The notes below the pieces were generated by a model, which made no database searches, was not told the origin of the DNA, and saw only the letters and a program-made list of their open reading frames with translations. Position numbers and translations under genes: made by a program. From positions 1 to 21,266 of IMG/VR virus record IMGVR_UViG_3300030061_003608: a DNA stretch of 21,266 bases. One strand, written 5' to 3'. Numbering within the stretch: position 1 is the first letter of the stretch; every line of letters begins with the position of its first letter. Source of the DNA: a virus. This document shows positions 16,901 through 21,266 of the stretch, piece by piece.

Positions 16901-18581
16901 TATGACATCATCAGGTCAAACAGATAATAATTTTATTATTGGTGATGAGATGACAGGTTCTATAGGTGAAGTTAGAGCTTGGGATAGTGTTATTAGTATG
17001 TCTAAATTTAAACAACACATTCTTAATTATAAAAGTGTTGTAGGTGGTACGGCAACTGCTCCAAGAGATAACTTAATTTATCATTATCCATTAGGTGAAG
17101 GAAAAAAAATTACTACTATAAAAGATATTTCTTCACCAAGTAAAGTTAAAAATTTTGATAAATCATTATCAGCACAACCAAAGTTAAGTGCCATTACAAG
17201 TAGTGTAACAACTGTAAAAAATTATGCTTTTCAAGTTAGAGGAACTGATGCTATAAAAAGTGATAAACAATATTATATTGGTTCTGCTATGAAATATTAT
17301 GGAGAATTAAATCCAGATACGAAAACTTTAGGATTACCATATAACCCTCAAGACAATCAAGAGATAATAAATAAAATAGGAAAGTCTTATTCTTATGTAG
17401 ATGCTATTGATTCTCTTGTTATAAACGCTATGTCTGATTTTGTATTAGACGATTACATAGATGATTATGATAATAATGGTATTTACGATGACTTAATTAC
17501 TTTAAGAAAACAACTTATTGATGAGAGATTAATAAAAGTAGATGTTGTTAATAATTTATCTTCCGTAGAATCAAGAGTTGATAATCCAGAATTTATTGAG
17601 TCTTTAGAATCGGTGTTAGCGGCAAGAACAAAATTAGAATTTTCTTATGAAGTAAAAAACGATACTCTTTTTAGAGCTAGAATTAAAAGAGCTAGTTTAC
17701 AAACACAACTTAATCCAAATCAAGTTATAGGTTCAGCTAGTTTAGTAGAACCAACTCTTAGTGTAAACTTTAATGAAAACAAACATGAAAAAAATATTAA
17801 TGTTTTTACAGATGAAGTAAGTATAAATGGATTGTTAAATCAGAATAAGTACGAAAAATCTATCGATGTTCTTACAGATGAATTGGGTATAACCTCTACT
17901 GTTAACGATAAAGTTCATACAAATGAATCCGCTCCATTAGATATTGTTAATTTATCAAACTCATCAAATCAAACTGTTTTTAATGTAGAACCAAATAACT
18001 TTACTGATTTGTTATTAGGTTCTAAAAATGAGTTTTATAAAAATAGTGGAATTGGTGTAAATAATACATTTTTTAAATCTGGTAATCCTGGTAGTGATGG
18101 AAACTACAATACTTACAGATATGAAGATAGATTTTTCTTTAATAGTATAGGTGATACAGAAGAGTTTTTTCCTGTAAGTGCATCTTATAAAAATAGAACT
18201 GGTTTAAATGCTAAACAACCTTTTCATCATCATGATAATTTTAGACATTTTGGAAATCGTTATTTTGTAGATAGTGGAAGCGGATACACTTACAATTCTT
18301 TTTTTGGTGGAGATGATGTTACCGTAGATGGTAGAATGGTAGGTAGGACACTTTTCTTTAAAACAGATATAAATGGAAACATAACATATCCAATTAATCA
18401 TTACTTTAAAGTTGGAACAAGTAAAGACGGTTTAACAAACCTTATTTATAAGGGTACACAAAATGATGGATCTAATCCACCACAATTTGATAAAGAATTA
18501 GATGTATCACCCAAAATTCCAGCATACACAATTAATGTAGGTGGTTCAGATACTACTAGAAAGTTAAAAGTAATAAGGTAA
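13974..18581 (+). CDS. Large baseplate wedge protein, gp7/tail-protein-I-like, with LamG-like domain
   Basis: This 1535-residue protein is the largest in the window. Residues 1-235 are beta-rich (FIKPNEYLDRNGFAEGNYNL). Residues about 245-330 are a long charged helical region (EEINRQQKDLNLNIDY, IERRKHLFKEIRKVEDEF). Residues about 645-775 resemble the tail protein I family (P2 gpI, related in role to T4 gp7): FLRTSNEHKVLRDFVNMLGE, NLLPIIGNSLGFDL, then LWTKILNNLVYIYKTKGTQE and GINTLLSLYGYD, with the hallmark YxxKGT. Residues about 815-1045 are a LamG-like domain (GVEFVFKTTRTK, ending GEVRAWDSVISMSKFKQHI). A dockerin-like acidic loop (DYDNNGIYDD) is at 1164-1173, a 22-residue tandem repeat at 1267-1310, and a His cluster HHHDNFRH at 1418-1425. 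T4 gp7 has 1032 residues, so about 500 extra residues are lectin-like and C-terminal material. Wedge membership fits gp25 and gp6 upstream. The gp7 equivalence is inferred. Confidence 0.75.
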   Translation: MEILQPYNKTTLQLISDQLEYQFDSTNLTDGIIKLSVYTDIGSYLDDEDLQQDIDFYVKDNEFFIKPNEYLDRNGFAEGNYNLQYDFLKRLNTSGFNISEISPSRKEIRLTIIGSEVNDNTRDIIVEFMQGDSGVYQFNSNFELSQGRLIPINGFAFDEVTNNKRTLILKLNEPLPTDVEVLSTEFNISNKFLSSQTETVFFIDREGLAISGLGLTIDEGYSTTPTATNDSYSNYNSITSSVGENIVEEINRQQKDLNLNIDYQKFDGHVFFGSAKSKLEGFKNKNVRLEGLYSELSSSLVYSSSLKIIERRKHLFKEIRKVEDEFTHYEHFMYNDGQSYSTSSAPSVSNNLAGTKYTNLVDNDFTKLQDQEGFDRVYKKSENGFIHLFTDVYNVERPPFYSSDESFYISFMLRGGGADDEYDLNFASGGFANQRYDRSGGGEVGNYGYFKDRQIPFNAWSGSILANPQTTGSHYQRYIFQGQQRFFRPVKSGNLAIITGLESYEKNSTSWEILSGSNSISASTKGGIGDGFAYSMHDLTGVYNPYMFPSQIQEDGTLSMNDFVTGSILPQGDLFPIFTQEAGNKQAFFTDVVVSKNNPTNIHPFSKVYRPPSGSYGGSSEWNSWYNTMETIAEDYDTNNINSLVNNLPEFLRTSNEHKVLRDFVNMLGEQFDLLRSYIDNYHNIYKLGYKNPNGMPDNLLPIIGNSLGFDLKNPISSSLSNYLDSTRGDEIGDKKAIASLWTKILNNLVYIYKTKGTQEGINTLLSLYGYDPSSFKLTEYGGSREEHNPTVLTNNIANDLDNGLKNVKGNVSFLEKNEKFNTMNFSEKENKLALDWYSNDAEPNGVEFVFKTTRTKNTQKILKSSGSASTKDNWDVRIIPSGSSNTVGKVEFRLNNSTGASSVLTNNAVSMSTDYIDNINDNKFFNVMLQKNIITSSAKVTQSYSLFVGRQDNDSIKDIQHISMSTFNVNANQNFMTSSGQTDNNFIIGDEMTGSIGEVRAWDSVISMSKFKQHILNYKSVVGGTATAPRDNLIYHYPLGEGKKITTIKDISSPSKVKNFDKSLSAQPKLSAITSSVTTVKNYAFQVRGTDAIKSDKQYYIGSAMKYYGELNPDTKTLGLPYNPQDNQEIINKIGKSYSYVDAIDSLVINAMSDFVLDDYIDDYDNNGIYDDLITLRKQLIDERLIKVDVVNNLSSVESRVDNPEFIESLESVLAARTKLEFSYEVKNDTLFRARIKRASLQTQLNPNQVIGSASLVEPTLSVNFNENKHEKNINVFTDEVSINGLLNQNKYEKSIDVLTDELGITSTVNDKVHTNESAPLDIVNLSNSSNQTVFNVEPNNFTDLLLGSKNEFYKNSGIGVNNTFFKSGNPGSDGNYNTYRYEDRFFFNSIGDTEEFFPVSASYKNRTGLNAKQPFHHHDNFRHFGNRYFVDSGSGYTYNSFFGGDDVTVDGRMVGRTLFFKTDINGNITYPINHYFKVGTSKDGLTNLIYKGTQNDGSNPPQFDKELDVSPKIPAYTINVGGSDTTRKLKVIR
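17772..17903 (+). repeat. Two tandem 22-residue repeats in the large wedge protein
   Basis: Unit 1 (17772..17837) begins NENKHEKNINVFTDEVSI and unit 2 (17838..17903) begins NQNKYEKSIDVLTDELGI. They align without gaps over 22 residues with N-x-N-K-x-E-K, I-x-V-x-T-D-E and I conserved, while the bases have diverged. The units lie just before the C-terminal region and may form a short stalk. Confidence 0.8.
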
Positions 18582-18635
18582 AATATTTTTTGAGTATATT
18601 TATAGATAGTAATATTATAACATAAGGACAGAATT
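18582..18635 (+). promoter_or_regulatory. Intergenic gap with TATATTTATA motif and ribosome binding site
   Basis: This 54-base gap is the first true break in the gene row. It holds the 10-mer TATATTTATA at 18595..18604, 31 nt before the ATG, and AAGGA at 18624..18628, 7 nt before it. The same 10-mer recurs in the only other long gap, before the Cys-rich gene. T4 late promoters have only a TATAAATA box at -10, so an AT-box here could be the phage's late promoter. The exact TATAAATA appears only on the opposite strand. No hairpin terminator is visible. Very AT-rich DNA makes chance matches easy. Confidence 0.35.
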
Positions 18636-19286
18636 ATGGGAATTTTAGATAATGATACGGTAATAGTTGACGCTATTCTAACTAAGATAGGTAGACAAAA
18701 ACTAGCAAATGGACAACCATTAGGTGTTTCACAATATGCCTTCGGAGATACAGGAGTTGATTATACACTTTATAATGCTTCTCATCCAAGTGGCTCAAGT
18801 GCTTATGGAAGTGCTATAACTTCACTTCCAATGTTAGAAGCCGTACCAGACGACAATGTATTTTTAAGATATAAATTATATGGTGAAGGTGAAAGAAATG
18901 TTCAAAACTTTTCTTTTATTACAATAACAAGTGGAACTTCGGTTACCATAACAAAAGTTGCTGGTCAGACTGAAAGTACTCCTATTGATATAATCCCAAG
19001 AGTTTTTCCAACTGTTGAAGGGGCTGAGTATACTTTTAAAATTTTAGATGTAAGGGGATTAAATCCAAATGCATCATTTGAAAGTGGAAATTTTAATGAA
19101 AATAATCTACCGCCATTTGACCATCCAGATCCTATAATTGCTACTGTAAGAGGCAATGCAATTAGAATAAATGCTATATCTCAACAGATTACATCTCAAA
19201 GGTCTATTGGTATTGAAGTATCAAGAGATGGTGCTGCTTCAGCATTTGTAACTGTAACAATTCAAGCGAATAACACAACAACGTAA
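18636..19286 (+). CDS. Virion structural protein, MGILDND-type, unknown role
   Basis: The 216-residue protein begins MGILDNDTVIVDAILTKIGR and continues with QYAFGDTGVDYTLYNASHPS. To my knowledge this N-terminal pattern is common in structural proteins of marine T4-like phages, downstream of baseplate genes. Residues about 35-90 contain the conserved-looking LPMLEAVPDDNVFLRYKL. Residues about 110-212 are beta-rich and end like an Ig-type fold (SIGIEVSRDGAASAFVTVTI). There is no catalytic motif or membrane segment. It has a good ribosome binding site (AAGGA, 7-nt spacing) after the first real gap, so it probably heads a second transcript with the two paralogues that follow. Its exact place in the virion is unknown. 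The structural assignment rests on recognition and context. Confidence 0.7.
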   Translation: MGILDNDTVIVDAILTKIGRQKLANGQPLGVSQYAFGDTGVDYTLYNASHPSGSSAYGSAITSLPMLEAVPDDNVFLRYKLYGEGERNVQNFSFITITSGTSVTITKVAGQTESTPIDIIPRVFPTVEGAEYTFKILDVRGLNPNASFESGNFNENNLPPFDHPDPIIATVRGNAIRINAISQQITSQRSIGIEVSRDGAASAFVTVTIQANNTTT

Positions 19287-19296
19287 GGTTTAAGAC

Positions 19297-20364
19297 ATGA
19301 TAAAAACATTTAACTTAAATGAAGATACAATAACAACACAGATTACTGTAACCAATGGATTTTTTGATGGTGGAGTTGGAACTGTAGTTGGATTGGGTGG
19401 TGTTAATTTAACAACATCTTCTTTATCTTCTACTCAAAAATCTTATTATTATAACTTACAATATAATTCTAAAGACCATTTTAGTGTAACTTATGGACAT
19501 ATAGGTGGTAGTGGTAGTGCAGTAGAAACTGCAACTCAAGAGGGTACTACTCAAGCTATTTATAAACAATTTTATAATTTCACAGAAACTGAACCAGAAA
19601 GTATAAGAGATGGTGCTGGTTGGTCTATGGTTGATGGAACTGATAGTACTAATGCTGTATCTCAACCTGATGTTTACATTCTTGCTGCTGAAAGATTACA
19701 AATGAAAGATAGGTTAAATCCTGGTACTTGGACACTAACTCTTTCAGGTTCAGATACTGATGGTGCTCTTACACAAATAAAATTAACTGATGATTCTAAA
19801 ACTGTAGATGCTGAATCTGCTCCATTTGGTCCTAGATATAATATTGTATCTGGTTCTGCCGGAACTGTACAAGAAGCTTATACTTCTAAAACTTATGGAT
19901 TCTTTTATCCTGATGCTGGATTGATGGTATTTAGTGCCAATGCTCTTTCAAGTAGTATACCAGGAACTTCTGGATATATTGCAAGTGGTAGTGGGGTAGA
20001 TACCGAAGGTTCTGGTTTAGCGTCAGATTTAAGAGTAACTAACCTTGCTGATAATGCTAATAAAATAGCTGTTGCTTTACAAAAAGGTTCTGTAACACTT
20101 CGTTCTGAAGAACAACAATATATTTATGACTATTTTTGTAGAGCTAAAGCTAGTGAATATAATCTTTCACAGAACTTAACTTTTTGGAGTGGTTCTACTT
20201 ATGAAATAAGACATAGTGATATGGTAACAAATCCTCAAACTTTTATAAGTGAAGTTGGACTATATGATAATCAAAATTCATTAGTTGCTGTTGGTAGATT
20301 AAGTTCACCCATTAATAAAAACTTTAGTTCTGAAGCAATCGTTAAGGTTCGTTTAACTTACTAA
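19297..20364 (+). CDS. Virion structural protein, paralogue A of a tandem pair
   Basis: This 355-residue protein has a ribosome binding site (TAAGG, 19284..19288) formed over the previous stop codon, 8 nt before the ATG. It is rich in Ser, Thr, Gly and Asn and almost free of Cys, as expected for a beta-structured virion protein. The middle has LNPGTWTLTLSGSD, KLTDDSKTVD and YGFFYPDAGLMVFSA. The C-terminus has FISEVGLYDNQNSLVAVGRL and ends KVRLTY. The next protein shows the same blocks in the same order, so the two are paralogues. This one carries about 85 more residues, mainly in the middle. The function is unknown. The position after the wedge genes suggests a tail fibre-network or neck component, but nothing in the sequence decides this. 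Confidence 0.7.
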   Translation: MIKTFNLNEDTITTQITVTNGFFDGGVGTVVGLGGVNLTTSSLSSTQKSYYYNLQYNSKDHFSVTYGHIGGSGSAVETATQEGTTQAIYKQFYNFTETEPESIRDGAGWSMVDGTDSTNAVSQPDVYILAAERLQMKDRLNPGTWTLTLSGSDTDGALTQIKLTDDSKTVDAESAPFGPRYNIVSGSAGTVQEAYTSKTYGFFYPDAGLMVFSANALSSSIPGTSGYIASGSGVDTEGSGLASDLRVTNLADNANKIAVALQKGSVTLRSEEQQYIYDYFCRAKASEYNLSQNLTFWSGSTYEIRHSDMVTNPQTFISEVGLYDNQNSLVAVGRLSSPINKNFSSEAIVKVRLTY

Positions 20365-20381
20365 TGTCATGGAATGTTTAA
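20364..20381 (+). other. Five-codon minicistron at the paralogue A/B junction
   Basis: The TAATG overlap typical of this operon is present here too, but the frame it opens (MSWNV) stops after five codons. The true start of the next gene lies 10 bases downstream in another frame, inside this mini-frame. It could be a relic of a start-region indel or a coupling device. Confidence 0.4.
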
Positions 20382-21186
20382 ACAATTTACATCTGAAAAT
20401 CAGAACACTTACGACTGGAAAGCACATAAGTCATTTACTTTAAGTCAAGATAGTGTTACACGACATCAGTTTATAAAAGATTCGTCTAATGCAATATCTA
20501 AAAGTTATTATGATTTTGCTCGTATAAATTTTTATCTTAGCGGTTCTACATCAGATGAATATGGTAGTCAATTTACTATAGGAAAAGATGGTTCTGGTAG
20601 AGATACCTTTTTAACAAAGTTTTATAATGAAGGTTCAATAGTTTTCATTCCACAAAATAAATTTGACGAAGGAATAAAAAGAGGTAGTTTTCAGTTAATA
20701 GATAATGAGACAAGTGCTATTATCGTAGATGATAGCAACGGAAATCTTTATTCTACAAATGCTACTTTTTCACAGTCGGTGTCGGCACTATCATCATCCG
20801 ACAACTATGTAGGAAATATTTTTTATGATGTAGGGGTTGTTACTCTTACTGAAACTGCTTCTTTTAATGGTTCAGATGACTATACAGATGTTACAAGTGG
20901 TAATTATACAATTACTTATAAAGGAACAACTGTAATAAATACTTATGAATGGACATGTGATACTCAAACAAATGAGTTAAACGATACGACTAATATGACT
21001 GTTTTTCATTCAAATGGATTAGGTCAGTTAAAAGATAATTTGACTGGAAGTAATTTTCCAACTTATATATCTGAAATTGGATTATATGATGACCAACAGA
21101 GTTTAGTGGGGTATGCTAGATTATCAAAACCTATACCTAAGAGTCAAAAAATACCGATGAAATTTCTATTAAGATTAGATTATTAA
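20374..21186 (+). CDS. Virion structural protein, paralogue B of a tandem pair
   Basis: The 270-residue product is homologous to the protein just upstream: GSFQLIDNETSAIIVDDSNG matches its GTWTLTL and TDDSKTVD blocks, VGNIFYDVGVVTL matches YGFFYPDAGLMVF, and YISEIGLYDDQQSLVGYARL matches FISEVGLYDNQNSLVAVGRL. Both end in R-L-x-Y. The N-terminus (MFKQFTSENQNTYDWKAHKS) is different. The ATG at 20374 has no ribosome binding site at a normal distance. A five-codon frame opens at 20364 from the previous stop, so initiation probably relies on ribosomes ending there. One Cys is seen, in YEWTCDTQ. The function is unknown; the protein could form a mixed complex with paralogue A. Confidence 0.7.
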   Translation: MFKQFTSENQNTYDWKAHKSFTLSQDSVTRHQFIKDSSNAISKSYYDFARINFYLSGSTSDEYGSQFTIGKDGSGRDTFLTKFYNEGSIVFIPQNKFDEGIKRGSFQLIDNETSAIIVDDSNGNLYSTNATFSQSVSALSSSDNYVGNIFYDVGVVTLTETASFNGSDDYTDVTSGNYTITYKGTTVINTYEWTCDTQTNELNDTTNMTVFHSNGLGQLKDNLTGSNFPTYISEIGLYDDQQSLVGYARLSKPIPKSQKIPMKFLLRLDY

Positions 21187-21215
21187 TTATATTTATAAGT
21201 AACGGGAGAAATAAA
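21187..21215 (+). promoter_or_regulatory. Intergenic gap with TATATTTATA motif and strong ribosome binding site
   Basis: This 29-base gap contains TATATTTATA at 21188..21197, the same 10-mer as in the gap before 18636, here 18 nt before the ATG. GGGAG at 21204..21208 is 7 nt before the start and is one of the better ribosome binding sites in the window. If the AT-box is a late promoter, the cysteine-rich gene would have its own short leader. Confidence 0.35.
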
Positions 21216-21266
21216 ATGTGTAATTGTAAACAATGTGATTGTGGTGCTTCATGTGAATGTAAGTGT
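21216..21266 (+). CDS. Cysteine-rich, metallothionein-like protein (3' partial)
   Basis: An ATG with a strong ribosome binding site opens a frame that runs off the right edge after 17 residues: MCNCKQCDCGASCECKC. Seven of the 17 are cysteines (2, 4, 7, 9, 13, 15, 17), arranged as CxC pairs with two- or three-residue spacers. Such CxC clusters are the hallmark of metallothioneins, small cytoplasmic proteins that bind Zn, Cu or Cd through thiolates. Every other protein in the window is nearly Cys-free apart from the CxDP repeats, so the composition is striking. It does not match the bacterial SmtA/BmtA pattern exactly, as far as the fragment shows. Alternatives are the start of a longer Cys-rich or Zn-binding protein. 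The gene follows late structural genes, so it would probably be expressed late. Metal binding is inferred. Confidence 0.6.
   Translation, partial: MCNCKQCDCGASCECKC

Noticed and set aside
18595-18604. Minus-strand T4 late promoter (TATAAATA) driving antisense transcription
   Set aside because: No gene on the minus strand follows it. The same 10-mer precedes a plus-strand gene at 21188, so a plus-strand role is likelier, though unproven.
18582-18635. Rho-independent terminator after the large wedge gene
   Set aside because: There is a T-rich run but no GC-containing hairpin before it.

Overview
This window is one continuous stretch of late structural genes from an AT-rich, probably marine, contractile-tailed (T4-like myovirus) phage. 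Every real gene is on the + strand. The evidence is a gp25-like wedge protein (2211..2678) directly followed by a gp6/gpJ-like wedge protein (2678..4600), an OB-fold/beta-helix spike-like protein just upstream (254..1486), and a very large protein with a tail-protein-I/gp7-like segment (13974..18581). No tRNA, rRNA, integrase, transposase, CRISPR array or replication gene is visible. Most starts have AGGAG/AAGGA-type ribosome binding sites 6-8 nt upstream. That fits a Shine-Dalgarno-using host (for example an alphaproteobacterium or cyanobacterium) better than a typical member of the Bacteroidota, although some adhesin modules resemble Bacteroidota surface proteins. The host cannot be fixed from this window.

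Layout: (1) 1..2211 holds the 3' end of an unknown gene, a gp5/VgrG-like spike candidate and two small unknown proteins, the second starting with GTG. (2) 2211..4600 is the conserved baseplate wedge core, gp25 then gp6. (3) 4600..13974 holds six virion-protein genes: a DNRLRE-like beta protein, a LamG-like (concanavalin A fold) protein, a PKD protein with two cysteine-bounded repeats, a second PKD protein with one such repeat, an acidic protein, and a large protein with a degenerate PKD-like segment. (4) 13974..18581 encodes a 1535-residue gp7/tail-protein-I-like protein carrying its own LamG-like domain, a 22-residue tandem repeat and a His-rich C-terminal region. (5) After the first real intergenic gap (18582..18635) come three smaller virion proteins, the last two being tandem paralogues. 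(6) After a second gap (21187..21215), a new gene begins and runs off the window. Its first 17 residues contain seven cysteines in CxC pairs and look metallothionein-like.

Genes 1 to 13 are almost all joined by TAATG stop/start overlaps or gaps of a few bases, so they are very probably co-transcribed and translationally coupled. The products would assemble into the baseplate: spike, then wedge (gp25, gp6, gp7-like), with a ring of lectin-like, PKD and cysteine-repeat proteins that probably touch the cell surface. Several parts are shared between neighbours: an N-terminal leader (two proteins), a C-terminal tail ending QAF (two proteins), PKD folds (three proteins) and a Cys repeat (three copies). 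This suggests a modular adhesin set built by duplication and domain shuffling. The most unusual item is the cysteine-rich gene at the right edge.
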